Notes: generated by a model not told the origin, from the letters alone. A DNA stretch of 64,000 bases from Stenotrophomonas nematodicola (GCF_009467805.1 NZ_WIAY01000001.1:748982-812981), one strand, 5' to 3'; shown: positions 29,469 through 41,298, numbered from the stretch's first letter. A program made the numbers and translations.

Positions 29469-30509
29469 TCACTCGGCGTCGTCGCCGTCGTCGTCACCAC
29501 CCTCGCGGACCGCTTCGGCCGGCTGGAACTTCTCGCGCAGCTCGGCTTCCAGGCGCTGGGCAACCTGCGGGTTGTCGCGCAGGTAACCACGGGCGTTGTC
29601 CTTGCCCTGACCGATGCGCTCTTCACCGTAGCTGTACCAGGCGCCGGCCTTCTCGACCAGCTTGGCTTCCACGCCCATGTCGATCAGTTCGCCCTCGCGG
29701 CTGATGCCCTCGCCATAGAGGATTTCGGTGATGACCTGCTTGAACGGCGGTGCCAGCTTGTTCTTGACGACCTTGATCTTGGTCTGGTTGCCGATGATCT
29801 CGTCGCCCTTCTTGATGGCGCCGATACGACGGATGTCCAGGCGCACCGAGGCGTAGAACTTCAGCGCGTTGCCGCCGGTCGTCACTTCCGGGCTCTGGCC
29901 CGGCATCATCACGCCGATTTTCATGCGCAGCTGGTTGATGAACACCACCAGGGTATTGGAGCGCTTGATGTTGCCGGTCAGCTTGCGCAGCGCCTGGCTC
30001 ATCAGGCGGGCCTGCAGGCCCGGCAGCTGGTCGCCCATTTCGCCTTCGATTTCCGCCTTGGGGGTCAGCGCGGCGACCGAATCGACCACCACGATGTCCA
30101 CCGAACCGGAACGCACCAGCATGTCGGCGATTTCCAGTGCCTGCTCGCCGGTATCGGGCTGGGACAGCAGCAGATCATCGACGTTCACGCCCAGCTTGGC
30201 GGCGTAGATCGGGTCCAGCGCATGCTCGGCGTCGATGAAGGCGGCGGTACCGCCCTTCTTCTGGCACTCGGCGATCGCCTGCAGGGTCAGGGTGGTCTTG
30301 CCCGAGGATTCCGGACCGTAGATCTCCACGACACGCCCCTTGGGCAGGCCACCGATGCCGAGCGCGATGTCCAGCATCAGCGAACCGGTGGGGATGACCT
30401 CGACCGCTTCGATGACGCGGTCACCCATGCGCATGACCGAGCCCTTGCCGAACTGCTTCTCGATCTGGCTCAGGGCGGCGGTCAACGCACGCTTTTTGTT
30501 CTCGTCCAT
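29469..30509 (-). CDS. recA: Recombinase RecA
   Basis: A 346-residue DNA strand-exchange and SOS co-protease protein. Start [20 protein letters not shown] at 30509 preferred, with AAGGACC upstream and agreement with the known N terminus in the group; an in-frame ATG at 30572 would add 21 residues. Walker A GPESSGKT (residues 65-72), Walker [12 protein letters not shown], loop L2 [12 protein letters not shown] and an acidic tail [10 protein letters not shown] are present. It is the second gene of the lexA-recA-recX cluster, after a 203-bp gap. It also triggers prophage induction. Confidence 0.97.
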   Translation of the reverse strand: MDENKKRALTAALSQIEKQFGKGSVMRMGDRVIEAVEVIPTGSLMLDIALGIGGLPKGRVVEIYGPESSGKTTLTLQAIAECQKKGGTAAFIDAEHALDPIYAAKLGVNVDDLLLSQPDTGEQALEIADMLVRSGSVDIVVVDSVAALTPKAEIEGEMGDQLPGLQARLMSQALRKLTGNIKRSNTLVVFINQLRMKIGVMMPGQSPEVTTGGNALKFYASVRLDIRRIGAIKKGDEIIGNQTKIKVVKNKLAPPFKQVITEILYGEGISREGELIDMGVEAKLVEKAGAWYSYGEERIGQGKDNARGYLRDNPQVAQRLEAELREKFQPAEAVREGGDDDGDDAE

Positions 30510-30712
30510 CGTATTGGTCCTTGCAGAGGTCATGTCGTTGGAGGTGCTTTCTTTGGGAGTCTTCTTGGCCACGGGGTCACTTTAAGGTTGGCGTATCGCA
30601 CAGGCTGAGATTCTGCCCGGCGTTCGGAAAAAAATTATCGGACATCCGTACCAACCTCAGCGGAACCAGAGAATCGCCACAAAGACCGCGCGTGTTTCAA
30701 CAGCATCAGGAC

Positions 30713-31363
30713 CTAGCGGTTGGGCCGCAGCAGTCCGCAATAGAGGCCTTCGATGGCGAAGTCCTGGTCGGGCAACACCTCGATCGGCTTGTAGTCGGGG
30801 TTGCGAGGCAGGAGCCGGATGCGGTCCTTGCCCATCTTCAGCAGCTTGACCGTGATCTCGTCATCGATGCGGGCGACCACGATCTGCCCCGACCGGGCGT
30901 CACGGGTGCGATGCACGCCGATCAGGTCGCCATCGAAGATGCCCTCGTCGATCATCGAGTCGCCCTGCACCTTCAGCAGGTAATCCGGTGCAGGCGAGAA
31001 GAACACCCGGTCCAGCACCACGAAATCGTCCGAGCCGATGTCCGCCCCGATCGGCAGACCGGCCGCAACCCGGCCGAGGACCGGCAGGCGCAGCACATGG
31101 TCCGGGAGTGCGGCTGCGGCCAGCGAACCAGGCAGACCGTCCTGCAGCGGCGGCGCCTGCACCAGCCGGATGCCGCGCGCCTGGCCGGGGATGCGACGGA
31201 TCGCCCCCGCCTGCTCCAGCGCCTCCAGGTGGTACTGCGCGGCGCGTACGCCCTTGAAGCCGAAGGCACGGGCGATTTCCGCCTGGGAGGGCGGTGCGCC
31301 ATCGGTCTGGATACGCTCGGCGATCAACTGCAGGATCGCCTGCTGGGTGTCGGTCAGGTCCAT
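30713..31363 (-). CDS. lexA: SOS repressor LexA
   Basis: A 216-residue repressor starting MDLTDTQQAILQLIAERIQT. Winged-helix HTH (SQAEIARAFGFKGVRAAQYHLEALE), self-cleavage pair Ala101-Gly102 in GRVAAGLPIG, catalytic Ser136 in GDSM and Lys173 in TVKLLK. It controls SOS genes with the Xanthomonadales-type operator seen directly upstream. The operator ends 2 bp before the ATG and occupies the ribosome-binding position, so the message may be leaderless or the protein might start elsewhere. Confidence 0.95.
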   Translation of the reverse strand: MDLTDTQQAILQLIAERIQTDGAPPSQAEIARAFGFKGVRAAQYHLEALEQAGAIRRIPGQARGIRLVQAPPLQDGLPGSLAAAALPDHVLRLPVLGRVAAGLPIGADIGSDDFVVLDRVFFSPAPDYLLKVQGDSMIDEGIFDGDLIGVHRTRDARSGQIVVARIDDEITVKLLKMGKDRIRLLPRNPDYKPIEVLPDQDFAIEGLYCGLLRPNR

Positions 31364-31365
31364 GA

Positions 31366-31384
31366 TTAGTAGTATTACTACTAA
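31366..31384 (-). promoter_or_regulatory. LexA operator upstream of lexA
   Basis: TTAGTAGTATTACTACTAA is a 19-bp palindrome and fits the TTAG-N6-TACTA type LexA box reported from Xylella and Xanthomonas. It lies 2 bp upstream of the lexA ATG, so autoregulation is expected. Confidence 0.85.
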
Positions 31385-31426
31385 GGCCAGGGGTGCGCAA
31401 GTGCCTGCACAGACCGGGCGACCGGC

Positions 31427-31449
31427 AGCCGACCAACGGTCGGCGTTGC
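31427..31449 (-). repeat. Degenerate SMAG-like palindrome
   Basis: Stem GCCGACC/GGTCGGC (31428-31434 with 31438-31444) resembles the GTAG-starting SMAG elements found elsewhere in the window, but begins GCAACG instead of GTAGCG. It lies between the lexA operator and the convergently placed end of the UbiB-like gene. Confidence 0.5.
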
Positions 31450-31474
31450 CTGCGGCACCGTCCGGTCCGGGGCG

Positions 31475-33154
31475 TCAGGGATTGCGCCCGGAGCGCCAGA
31501 TCGAGAACAGGATCCACACGCCGCAGAAGCCGGCACCGACGAAGCCGGCCACACCCAGCGCCAGCAGCCAGCGGCTGGAGACCCCGCCCACGCTGTGCAT
31601 CACGATCGAGGAGCCGATGATCAACGCCGCCGTCACGATACCCATCACCAGCCGGTTGGCGGCCCGGTTGACCTGGTCGCCAAACCCTTCCAGGGCACGG
31701 GTCTCGACCTTGACCTGGAGGCGCCCGTTGCGCGCCATCTGCAGCAGCCGGCGGACATCGCGCGGCAGGTCGCCCATCAGGTCCATCGCCCCGAGCAGGC
31801 TGCGCTTGCCACGCTTGAGCATCGCCGCCGGCGCATAGCGCTGCCACATCACCCGTTCCAGGTACGGGCGCGCGGCGGTCGCCATGTCGAACTGTGGATC
31901 GAGCTGGCGGCCCATGCCTTCCAGGGTCAGGAAGGTCTTGATCATCAGCGCGAGGTCGGCCGGCAGGGTCAGGGCGTACTGGCGCAGGAGCTGCGTCACA
32001 TCGCCCAGCATCAGGCCCATGTGCAGGTCCTTCAGCGGCACGCCACGGTACTGGTCGACGAAGGTACTGATGTCCTGCTGCAGGCGGGCTTCGTCCACGT
32101 CCACGCCACCGGCCCAGTCCAGCAGCACGTCCATGACCGGCTCGGGCTCCTGGGTCACCAGCCCATGCAGCAGCTGCGCGACCTGGAAGCGACGCTGCTC
32201 GGACAATGCGCCGACCATACCGAAGTCGATGACCCCGATCCGGCCGTCACGCAGGTAGATGATGTTGCCGGGATGTGGATCGGCATGAAACGCGCCGTCC
32301 TGCAGCACCATTTTGAGGATGATCCCGGCGCCGGTGCGCGCCAGCTGCACCCGGTCCAGGCCGGCTGCATCGACGCCCGCCAGATCCCGCCCCGGGATGC
32401 CATCCACGAAGTCCTGGACGTTCAGGCTCTCGCAGGTCCACTGCCAGTGCACGGCCGGAATGAAGATGTCCTGCCGCCCGTGGAAATTGCGCGCGATGCG
32501 CTCGGCATTGCGGCATTCGGCGGCGAAATCCAGTTCGCGCCGCAACGAGGTCTGGAACTGCTGCACCACTTCCGAAGGGCGGTAGCGGCGCAGGTCCGGC
32601 AGCCGCGCTTCGACGATCTCCGCCAGACGCGCCAGCAGGCGCAGGTCGGCCTCGATCACCTCGCGGATACCGGGTCGACGGATCTTGAGCACCACGGCCG
32701 AGCCATCATGCAGGGTCGCGCGATGCGCCTGCGCCAGCGATGCGGCGGCCATCGGGGTTTCATCGAGCCAGGCAAACACCTCGCTGGCCGGGGCGCCCAG
32801 ATCGCGTTCGAGCTGATCGCGCACCTGCGCATACGGCAGCGCCGGCACCGCGTTCTGCAGCTCGGAGAATTCGGCGATCCAGTCGGGCGGGAACAGGTCC
32901 ACGCGGGTGGCCAGCACCTGGCCGAGTTTGACGAAGGTGGGGCCGAGGTCTTCCATCGCGCGGCGCACCCGCACCGGCGCGGTCATGCGCAGCATCTGCT
33001 GGGTGTCGTTCCAGTGCAGCAGGCGCCCGGCCCGTTCGAGGACGTCGGCCAGGCCGATCCGGCGTACCAGGTCGCCGAAGCCATAGCGGATCAGGACCGA
33101 GGCGATTTCCTGCAATCGCCCCAGGTCGCGCACGGTTCCCAGCGTTTCCCACAT
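31475..33154 (-). CDS. ubiB: UbiB/ABC1-family kinase-like protein
   Basis: A 559-residue protein starting MWETLGTVRDLGRLQEIASV at 33154, with AGGAGTGAG upstream. KLGQ motif (residues 76-79, within GPTFVKLGQVLATR) and the ADCK/UbiB protein-kinase-like fold with VVLKIRRPG and VIDFGMVG are present. Two C-terminal membrane helices (VMGIVTAALIIGSSIVMHS and WLLALGVAGFVGAGFCGVWIL). The family supports ubiquinone biosynthesis in the membrane. The gene lies upstream of lexA in the same direction rather than in the ubiE-ubiJ-ubiB operon, so it may be a UbiB paralogue. Confidence 0.8.
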   Translation of the reverse strand: MWETLGTVRDLGRLQEIASVLIRYGFGDLVRRIGLADVLERAGRLLHWNDTQQMLRMTAPVRVRRAMEDLGPTFVKLGQVLATRVDLFPPDWIAEFSELQNAVPALPYAQVRDQLERDLGAPASEVFAWLDETPMAAASLAQAHRATLHDGSAVVLKIRRPGIREVIEADLRLLARLAEIVEARLPDLRRYRPSEVVQQFQTSLRRELDFAAECRNAERIARNFHGRQDIFIPAVHWQWTCESLNVQDFVDGIPGRDLAGVDAAGLDRVQLARTGAGIILKMVLQDGAFHADPHPGNIIYLRDGRIGVIDFGMVGALSEQRRFQVAQLLHGLVTQEPEPVMDVLLDWAGGVDVDEARLQQDISTFVDQYRGVPLKDLHMGLMLGDVTQLLRQYALTLPADLALMIKTFLTLEGMGRQLDPQFDMATAARPYLERVMWQRYAPAAMLKRGKRSLLGAMDLMGDLPRDVRRLLQMARNGRLQVKVETRALEGFGDQVNRAANRLVMGIVTAALIIGSSIVMHSVGGVSSRWLLALGVAGFVGAGFCGVWILFSIWRSGRNP

Positions 33155-33189
33155 TGCGCTCACTCCTGTCGGCACACGCGCTCAGGATG

Positions 33190-33684
33190 TCACACCGGCG
33201 GGAAGATTCCCGTCAGCGCCTGGTGCACGGTCTGCCGCCGTATGGCTTCGCGGTCGCCGTCGAACTGGAAGAGCTGCGCGCGCGCATAGCCGCCACGCTG
33301 CTTCCAGCCGATCCAGACACTCCCCACCGGCTTGTCGGGGCTGCCGCCGCCGGGACCGGCGATACCGGTGACGGCCACCGCCATCCCCGCGCCGGAATTG
33401 ACCAGCGCGCCAGAGACCATTTCCAGCACGGTTTCCCGGCTGACCGCGCCGAACTGCTCCAGTGTCTGCGCGCGCACGCCGAGCAGGCGCTGCTTGGCTT
33501 CGTAGCTGTAGACGACCATGCCGCAGTCGAAGAACGCCGACGAGCCGGCCACATCGGTCATGGCCTTGGCGATCCAGCCGCCACTGCAGCTTTCGGCGGT
33601 GACCAGCTGCAGCGCAGCCTGCTGCAGGCGCTGGCCGACGTCACGGGCGAGAACGCCCAGGTCGGCATCGGAGGGAACGGTCAT
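33190..33684 (-). CDS. pncC: Nicotinamide-nucleotide amidohydrolase PncC (CinA C-terminal family)
   Basis: A 164-residue enzyme starting MTVPSDADLGVLARDVGQRL. The family core ESCSGGWIAKAMTDVAGSSAFF and AVTGIAGPGGGSPDKPVGSVWIGW is complete. It hydrolyses NMN to nicotinate mononucleotide, salvaging a product of DNA ligase. Single-domain, unlike the longer CinA of Gram-positives. In many proteobacteria it sits upstream of recA; here it is near by. Confidence 0.9.
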   Translation of the reverse strand: MTVPSDADLGVLARDVGQRLQQAALQLVTAESCSGGWIAKAMTDVAGSSAFFDCGMVVYSYEAKQRLLGVRAQTLEQFGAVSRETVLEMVSGALVNSGAGMAVAVTGIAGPGGGSPDKPVGSVWIGWKQRGGYARAQLFQFDGDREAIRRQTVHQALTGIFPPV

Positions 33685-33775
33685 GGGGGTCCAGGATCAA
33701 CAGGGGCACAGCCCCCGTTTTAGCCGAAAACCGGCGTGCTGTCGTGCCATGACGGTGCGACGGTGTGTCGCGCCG

Positions 33776-35086
33776 TCACCATTCGGGCACCTTCTCCGGC
33801 AGCAGCGCGCGGATCGGCTCGCCCCCCTCGCCTGCGGCCAGTTTTTCGGCCTCGGCGATCGGAATCTCCACGCTGAGCAGCCAGCCGTCCTCGTCGGCCT
33901 GCTCGCTGCGGACCACCTCCAGACGGTGCAGGCGCGACCGCAGGCGGCCGGCACTGGGCGGCAGGCGCAGGTCGCCGGTCACATGCTGCAGGCCCAGGCG
34001 CTTGCCCAGCACCGACTGCAGCAGGTCCAGTCCCAGGCCGTCACGGGCCGAGATCCAGACACGTTCGCGGCGCGCCGTGTCGGGGATGCCGTCCTGTGCG
34101 TCGTGGCGCACCTCGCTGCCCTCGATGCGGTCGATCTTGTTGAACACCAGCAGCTGCGGCAATTCGCCCGCGCCCACCTCGTTGAGCACGTCGTCGACCT
34201 GGGCGATGCGTTCTTCGCGATGCGGATCGGCCGCGTCCACCACATGCAGCAGGAAGTCGGCCTCGCGCGCTTCACTCAGGGTCGCGCGGAACGCGGCCAC
34301 CAGCTCGTGCGGCAGATCGCGCACAAAGCCCACGGTATCGGCCAGCACCACGTTGCCACCGGGGACCGCAATGCGGCGCACGGTCGGATCCAGGGTCGCG
34401 AACAGCTTGTCGGCGGCGTAGGCTTCAGCGCCGGTCAGCGCATTGAACAGCGTCGATTTGCCGGCATTGGTGTACCCCACCAGCGCCACACGCGGCAGTT
34501 CGCTGCGCACGCGGGCACGGCGCATCTGGGTGCGCTGCACTTCGACCTTCTCGAGCCGCTTCTGCAGCTGTTCGACCCGCTTCTGCAGCAGGCGGCGATC
34601 GGTTTCCAGCTGGGTTTCGCCCGGGCCGCGCAGGCCGATGGCACCACCACGCTGACGCTCCAGGTGGGTCCAGCCGCGCACCAGCCGCGTGGCCATGTGG
34701 CGCAGCTGCGCCAGCTCGACCTGCAGCTTGCCTTCGTGGCTGTGCGCACGCTGGGCGAAAATATCCAGGATCAACCCGGTGCGGTCGATCACGCGGCGCT
34801 CCAGGAACCGCTCCAGGTTGCGCTCCTGCGACGGCGACAGCGCATGGTTGACCAGCACCAGATCCGCCCCGGTGGCCTCGGCCGCCGCCTTGATCTCGTC
34901 CAGCTTGCCGGACCCGATCAGAATCGACGGGTTGGGGCGATCGATGCGCGCGGTCAAGGTCGCCGCGATGGTGGCCCCGGCCGAGCGGGCCAGATCGGTG
35001 AACTCTTCCAGCACGTCTTCTTCGAGCCGGCCGGCATGCGGCTGGATCAGGAGCGCGTGTTCGCCTCGCTTGGAACGATCAAACAC
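33776..35086 (-). CDS. hflX: GTPase HflX
   Basis: A 436-residue ribosome-associated GTPase starting MFDRSKRGEHALLIQPHAG. It has the N-terminal HflX domain (GSGKLDEIKAAAEATGADLVL), a coiled linker (RRLLQKRVEQLQKRLEKVE), and the G domain with G1 GYTNAGKST, G3 DTVGFV and G4 NKID. In E. coli it splits stalled ribosomes after heat shock. It follows hfq by 26 bp in the same direction, as in the classic hfq-hflX operon. Confidence 0.95.
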   Translation of the reverse strand: MFDRSKRGEHALLIQPHAGRLEEDVLEEFTDLARSAGATIAATLTARIDRPNPSILIGSGKLDEIKAAAEATGADLVLVNHALSPSQERNLERFLERRVIDRTGLILDIFAQRAHSHEGKLQVELAQLRHMATRLVRGWTHLERQRGGAIGLRGPGETQLETDRRLLQKRVEQLQKRLEKVEVQRTQMRRARVRSELPRVALVGYTNAGKSTLFNALTGAEAYAADKLFATLDPTVRRIAVPGGNVVLADTVGFVRDLPHELVAAFRATLSEAREADFLLHVVDAADPHREERIAQVDDVLNEVGAGELPQLLVFNKIDRIEGSEVRHDAQDGIPDTARRERVWISARDGLGLDLLQSVLGKRLGLQHVTGDLRLPPSAGRLRSRLHRLEVVRSEQADEDGWLLSVEIPIAEAEKLAAGEGGEPIRALLPEKVPEW

Positions 35087-35112
35087 GCAGTTCTCCCGTA
35101 TTGCTCAACCTG

Positions 35113-35397
35113 TCACTCAACGTCTTCTTCACCTTGGGCGCCTTCGGCGCCACCTTCGTTGGACTGCACATAACCACCGCCCGGCCCGACCCGCACATTG
35201 CGCGCCGGCACCACGGTCGAAATGGCGTGCTTGTACACCATCTGGCTGACCGTATTGCGCAGCAGGACCACGAACTGGTCGAACGATTCAATCGTGCCCT
35301 GCAATTTGATGCCATTGACCAGATACACCGATACCGGCACGCGCTCGCGCCGAAGTGCATTCAGAAACGGATCCTGCAGCGATTGCCCCTTGGACAT
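35113..35397 (-). CDS. hfq: RNA chaperone Hfq
   Basis: A 94-residue Sm-like protein beginning [20 protein letters not shown]. Sm1 ([25 protein letters not shown]) and Sm2 ([12 protein letters not shown]) are complete. The C terminus is glycine-rich and acidic. It forms hexamers that bind small RNAs and mRNAs. First gene of an hfq-hflX unit; miaA lies upstream on the same strand, 107 bp away. Confidence 0.97.
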   Translation of the reverse strand: MSKGQSLQDPFLNALRRERVPVSVYLVNGIKLQGTIESFDQFVVLLRNTVSQMVYKHAISTVVPARNVRVGPGGGYVQSNEGGAEGAQGEEDVE

Positions 35398-35504
35398 TGC
35401 ACACTCCTGATTATTGTTTTTATGGTTGTCCAGCAGTTGACGCGGCCCCCGCCGCCCACTGGAATCCTTGATGGTACACGGGGTGGGCGCGTGAAGGCGT
35501 GGTG

Positions 35505-36458
35505 TCAGCGACCGACAAAGGTCGAAACCGCGTCCGCCAGAGAAGCACGGTCGATATGCGGGTCGAACCAGCGGGCATCAAGTTCGCCCCTCAGCCAGGT
35601 CAGCTGCCGTTTGGCCAACTGGCGGGTGGCGTAAATGCCCCGGTCGCGGAACTCGGCGGCGCTGCCCTGCCCGTCCAGGTACTCCCACGCCTGCCGATAG
35701 CCGACCGCACGGATCGCCGGCAGGTCCAGCGGCGTCGCCACCTGGGCCATCGCCGGCAGCGCGCGCAGGGCGCGCACTTCATCGAGAAAGCCGTGGGCGA
35801 GCATGGCGTCGAAGCGGGTCGCAATCCGCTGGTGCAGGACGCTGCGCTCGCGAGGCGCCAGCACCAGCTTCAACGCGCGTACCGGCAGGCGGTCCACGCC
35901 TGGCAGCTTCTGCCACTCGCTGATCGGGCGGCCGGTCAGGCGAAAGACTTCGAGCGCACGTTGGATGCGTTGTGGGTCGGTGGCATGAATGCGCGCAGCG
36001 GCGGCAGGATCGACCTCGCCCAGATGCGCGTGCATCGCCGCCCAGCCGTGCTCGGCCGCCTCGGCGGCGATGCCGGCGCGGACGGCCGGATCGGCCTGCG
36101 GCATCGGCGACAGGCCCTGCAGCAGGGCGCGGAAGTACAGCCCGGTACCGCCGGCAAGGATCGGCAGCTTGCCGCGCGCCACGATGTCGGCCACCGCCCG
36201 GCCGGCGTCGGCGGCGAACTCGGCCGCCGAGTACGTCTGCCACGGATCGCGCAGGTCCAGCAGATGATGCGGTGCCTGCGCCCGCTCGATGGCATCGGGT
36301 TTGGCCGAGCCGATGTCCAGACCCCGATAGACCAGCGCCGAATCGACGCTGACGATCTCACCGTCCAGCTGGCGGGCCAGCGCGATGGCGGTGGCCGTCT
36401 TGCCCGAGGCCGTCGGCCCCATCAGGGCGATCGCCAGGGGGCGGGTATCGGCGGCCAT
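35505..36458 (-). CDS. miaA: tRNA dimethylallyltransferase MiaA
   Basis: A 317-residue enzyme that adds a dimethylallyl group to A37 of tRNAs reading UNN codons. ATG at 36458 overlaps the folP stop (TGATG). P-loop GPTASGKT (residues 14-21), the [16 protein letters not shown] segment and the [14 protein letters not shown] region are present, and family length is normal. It precedes hfq in the order folP-miaA-hfq-hflX. Confidence 0.95.
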   Translation of the reverse strand: MAADTRPLAIALMGPTASGKTATAIALARQLDGEIVSVDSALVYRGLDIGSAKPDAIERAQAPHHLLDLRDPWQTYSAAEFAADAGRAVADIVARGKLPILAGGTGLYFRALLQGLSPMPQADPAVRAGIAAEAAEHGWAAMHAHLGEVDPAAAARIHATDPQRIQRALEVFRLTGRPISEWQKLPGVDRLPVRALKLVLAPRERSVLHQRIATRFDAMLAHGFLDEVRALRALPAMAQVATPLDLPAIRAVGYRQAWEYLDGQGSAAEFRDRGIYATRQLAKRQLTWLRGELDARWFDPHIDRASLADAVSTFVGR

Positions 36459-37357
36459 CAGTCCTCGTCCGGCCAGCGCGGCATCGCCGGCTTTGCCTCC
36501 AGGCGCACCGCCGGCACTGCGGCCACGGCTGCCCATACCTTGAGCGCATCGACGGTGGCGGCGACATCGTGGACGCGCAGCAGCATCGCGCCGCGCTGGG
36601 CCGCGATCAGGTGCGCGGCGACCGAACCGGCCACGCGCTCGCGCGGCGACTCGCGGCCGGTCAGTTCGCCGATGCTGCGCTTGCGCGACAGGCCGGCCAG
36701 CATCGGCACGCCCAGCTCCAGGAACCGCTCAGAGCGCGCCAGCAGCGTCATGTTGTGCTCGGTGGACTTGCCGAAGCCGAAGCCCAGGTCGATGACCAGG
36801 TGCTTCCTGGCGATGCCCGCCATCTCAGCGGCGAACAGGCGCTCGGCCAGGAAGCGGTGGACCTCGGCCACGACATCGTCGTAGTGCGGCGTGTCCTGCA
36901 TGCTGCCCGGCTCACCCTGCATGTGCATCAGCACGACCGGCACGTCGAGGTCGGCGGCCGCCGCGAGCGCCCCTTCCTGGCGCAGTGCACGGATGTCATT
37001 GATCATGCCGGCGCCCGCCGCCACCGCCGCACGCATCACGTCTGGCTTGAAGGTGTCGATGCTGATGGGCACGGGGGTCTGGCGCGCCAGCGCCTCGATG
37101 ACCGGCACCACCCGGCGCAGCTCCTCGTCCAGCGGCACCGGCGCACTGCCGGGCCGGGTCGATTCGCCGCCGATATCCAGCAGGTCCGCGCCCTCGGCCA
37201 CCAGTTGCAGGCCATGCGCCACCGCAGCGTCCACCGTGTTGTGCGCGCCACCGTCGGAGAAGGAATCCGGGGTGACGTTGACGATGCCCATTACGCGCGG
37301 ACGGTCCAGCCGCAGTACGCGGCCAGCGCAGTCCAGCTGGGGAGAAATATCGAACAT
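36458..37357 (-). CDS. folP: Dihydropteroate synthase FolP
   Basis: A 299-residue enzyme joining p-aminobenzoate to the pterin diphosphate in folate synthesis. Start [20 protein letters not shown]; a GTG four codons upstream is an alternative. The signatures [15 protein letters not shown] and [11 protein letters not shown], and the closing [11 protein letters not shown] tail after the TIM barrel, are seen. It is translationally coupled to miaA; the cellular link is not functional but positional. Target of sulfonamides. Confidence 0.96.
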   Translation of the reverse strand: MFDISPQLDCAGRVLRLDRPRVMGIVNVTPDSFSDGGAHNTVDAAVAHGLQLVAEGADLLDIGGESTRPGSAPVPLDEELRRVVPVIEALARQTPVPISIDTFKPDVMRAAVAAGAGMINDIRALRQEGALAAAADLDVPVVLMHMQGEPGSMQDTPHYDDVVAEVHRFLAERLFAAEMAGIARKHLVIDLGFGFGKSTEHNMTLLARSERFLELGVPMLAGLSRKRSIGELTGRESPRERVAGSVAAHLIAAQRGAMLLRVHDVAATVDALKVWAAVAAVPAVRLEAKPAMPRWPDED

Positions 37358-37420
37358 GGGCCGTTCCACAAAGTGCGCCAGCGGGTAGTTTACGCCGGCC
37401 CGCAGGGCCGGCTGCCGGGG

Positions 37421-37606
37421 TCAGCGCTGGCGGCGCCTGCGCTCCACGTACAGGGTCTTGGCGATACTCAACAGCACGCCGACGGCGATGCCGATGCCGG
37501 CACCGAGCAGCAGGTTGTCGCGGGCCAGGCCGATGCCCACGCCCACGATCGTGGCGATCACCATTTCGGCGGTGTGCGAGATCGGCTGCGGCGGGGGGAT
37601 GGACAT
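37421..37606 (-). CDS. Small membrane protein, unknown
   Basis: A 61-residue protein starting MSIPPPQPISHTAEMVIATI at 37606, with CGGAG upstream. Two hydrophobic stretches (VIATIVGVGIGLA and LLLGAGIGIAVGVLLSIAK) and an Arg-rich C terminus. It lies between ftsH and folP. No family name is certain. Confidence 0.6.
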   Translation of the reverse strand: MSIPPPQPISHTAEMVIATIVGVGIGLARDNLLLGAGIGIAVGVLLSIAKTLYVERRRRQR

Positions 37607-37701
37607 GGCGACTCCGGGACGGAAGCGAAAACGGGTCGCCATTATGACCCGCGCCCGGGTCGGGCGACGGCCCTGCGCGGCTCTGTCGCAGCCTGTACGG
37701 A

Positions 37702-37737
37702 AACGACGAAGGCCGGGTTTCCCCGGCCTTCGTCGTT
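37702..37737. terminator. Long perfect hairpin after ftsH
   Basis: A 16-bp perfect stem (37702-37717 with 37722-37737, loop TTTC) lies 14 bp after the ftsH stop. There is no long T-run on either side. Probably an ftsH transcript terminator or stabiliser. Confidence 0.65.
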
Positions 37738-37751
37738 CAGGCATTGCCCGC

Positions 37752-39692
<1,941 letters not shown>

Positions 39693-39745
39693 CCTCATTG
39701 GCTCCGGTGTTCCTTTAATTCCTGACGCGATTCGTATGGTTGAGC

Positions 39746-40405
39746 TTACTTGATCTGGGCGCGTTTTCCCTGGCCCAGGGCGTAAACCTCGGGCGAGCGC
39801 TTTCGGGACGCTTCAGGCTTGCGGATCACCACTCTGTCGTAACGCCGGCGCATCTCACGCACGTAGTCGTCAAAGCCCACGCCCTGGAACAGCTTGATCA
39901 GGAACGCGCCACCCGGCTTGAGGTGCTGGTCGGCGAAATCCATCGCCAACTCCGCCAGGTGCATCATCCGCGGTTGGTCGACCGCGTCCATGCCACTTTT
40001 ATTGGGGGCCATATCCGAGAGCACAAGGTCTACCGGCTGATCCCCCAGCATGGCTTCGAACTGCGATAGGACGGCCTGCTCCCTGAAGTCGCCGTGAAGG
40101 AACTCCACGCCGGCCAGCGGCGGCATCTCCAGGATGTCCAGGGCCAGGACCCGGCCGGTGTCGCCGATCTGGCGCCGGATCTGCTGCGACCAGCCGCCCG
40201 GGGCCGCGCCCAGGTCGACCACGACCATGTGCGGCTTCAGCAGCCGGTCACGCTCGAGCAGCTCCTCCAGTTTGTAGGCCGCACGCGAGCGCATGCCCTC
40301 GGCCTGGGCCTTCTTCACGAAGGGGTCGGAGAAGTGCTCTTTCAACCAGCGTTGACTGCTTTTGCTGCGCGTTGCCATTGGATGCGGGCCGGATGGGGTG
40401 GTCAT
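39746..40405 (-). CDS. rlmE: 23S rRNA 2'-O-methyltransferase RlmE (FtsJ)
   Basis: A 219-residue methyltransferase for U2552 of 23S rRNA. Start at 40405 has CAGGGTATC before ATG; a later ATG at 40378 gives the more usual N terminus [23 protein letters not shown] motif [15 protein letters not shown], catalytic K-D-K-E residues in [14 protein letters not shown] and AFLIKLFQG. Part of the rlmE-ftsH unit, divergent from yhbY. Confidence 0.93.
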   Translation of the reverse strand: MTTPSGPHPMATRSKSSQRWLKEHFSDPFVKKAQAEGMRSRAAYKLEELLERDRLLKPHMVVVDLGAAPGGWSQQIRRQIGDTGRVLALDILEMPPLAGVEFLHGDFREQAVLSQFEAMLGDQPVDLVLSDMAPNKSGMDAVDQPRMMHLAELAMDFADQHLKPGGAFLIKLFQGVGFDDYVREMRRRYDRVVIRKPEASRKRSPEVYALGQGKRAQIK

Positions 40406-40443
40406 GATACCCTGATCGCCCCAGTTAACCGCTTGTTTCCTGA

Positions 40444-40749
40444 ATGTCCATCACCCTGACCTCGTCCCAGACCCGCTTCCTCCGCGGCCACGCCCATGAT
40501 CTGAAAGCCCTGCTGCAGATCGGCGGCAAGGGGGTCACGCCGGCCTTCCTGGCCGAACTGGACGAAGTCCTGGAACGCCACGAACTGGTCAAAGTCAAAG
40601 TGTCCGCCGAGGACCGCGAGGCCCGTGACGCCATGATTGCCGAGCTGGCCGCGGCCTCCGGCAGTGCCCTGGTGCAGCGCATCGGCCACGTGGCCGTGCT
40701 GTACCGCCCGAGCAAGGAACAGCGTCAGATCGTCCTGCCGCGCGGCTGA
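40444..40749 (+). CDS. yhbY: Ribosome assembly RNA-binding protein YhbY
   Basis: A 101-residue CRM-domain protein starting [20 protein letters not shown]. The family core [33 protein letters not shown] and [17 protein letters not shown] is complete. It binds pre-50S particles. Divergent from rlmE with only 38 bp between, a shared and conserved promoter region in proteobacteria. Confidence 0.95.
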   Translation: MSITLTSSQTRFLRGHAHDLKALLQIGGKGVTPAFLAELDEVLERHELVKVKVSAEDREARDAMIAELAAASGSALVQRIGHVAVLYRPSKEQRQIVLPRG

Positions 40750-40763
40750 TTCCGGAAGACCCC

Positions 40764-41138
40764 ATGCAGCTGAGCCACGAAATCCCCGACTACGCCTACG
40801 CCCTGCGTGCCGCCGACGGCCGTACGGCGAAAGTGAACGAGCGGACGCTGGCCTCCAGTTTCATCCTGGCGCCGGACACGCTGATCGAGGCGTGGCCGGT
40901 GGCCACCATCGCCGAACTGACCCCCGACCACCTGCAGCCGGTGCTGGCGTTGAATCCTGCGCTGGTGGTGCTGGGCACCGGGGACACGCAGGTGTTCCCG
41001 CCAGCAGCGGTGATGGCGGCCTGCCTGACCCGCGGTATCGGCCTGGAAGTGATGAACAACCCGGCTGCCGCGCGCACTTTCAACATCCTCGCCAGCGAGG
41101 GTCGGAAGGTGGCGGCCGCATTCATCCTGACCGGCTGA
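40764..41138 (+). CDS. Mth938-like (DUF498) domain protein
   Basis: A 124-residue protein starting MQLSHEIPDYAYALRAADGR. LVVLGTGDTQVFPPAAVMAACLTRGIGLEVMNNPAAARTFNIL is the hallmark of the Mth938/NDUFAF3 family. In eukaryotes the homologue assembles complex I; the bacterial role is unclear. It lies 14 bp after yhbY in the same direction and is closed by a terminator. Confidence 0.85.
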   Translation: MQLSHEIPDYAYALRAADGRTAKVNERTLASSFILAPDTLIEAWPVATIAELTPDHLQPVLALNPALVVLGTGDTQVFPPAAVMAACLTRGIGLEVMNNPAAARTFNILASEGRKVAAAFILTG

Positions 41139-41159
41139 ACCTGCTGGAATCCGTTCAGG

Positions 41160-41186
41160 AAAGGCCGCCGCCAGGCGGCCTTTTTT
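41160..41186 (+). terminator. Terminator of yhbY and the Mth938-like gene
   Basis: A 9-bp stem (AAGGCCGCC at 41161-41169 and GGCGGCCTT at 41174-41182) followed by a T-run, 22 bp after the stop. Confidence 0.9.
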
Positions 41187-41248
41187 GTTGGCGAGGATGC
41201 GGACGGCCTGGTTGGCCGTTGTCGATCATTGCCGCGCTGCGCGCGGCC

Positions 41249-41271
41249 AGCCGACCATCGGTCGGCGCTAC
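41249..41271 (-). repeat. SMAG-like element (GTAG palindrome)
   Basis: GTAGCGCCGACCGATGGTC then GGCT on the minus strand: a GTAG head followed by a GCCGACC/GGTCGGC stem. It matches the SMAG repeat pattern described from S. maltophilia. It lies between the Mth938-like terminator and the end of the LysM/peptidase lipoprotein gene. Confidence 0.75.
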
Positions 41272-41298
41272 CGGGGGTTGCCGCGCTCGGCGCGGCGG

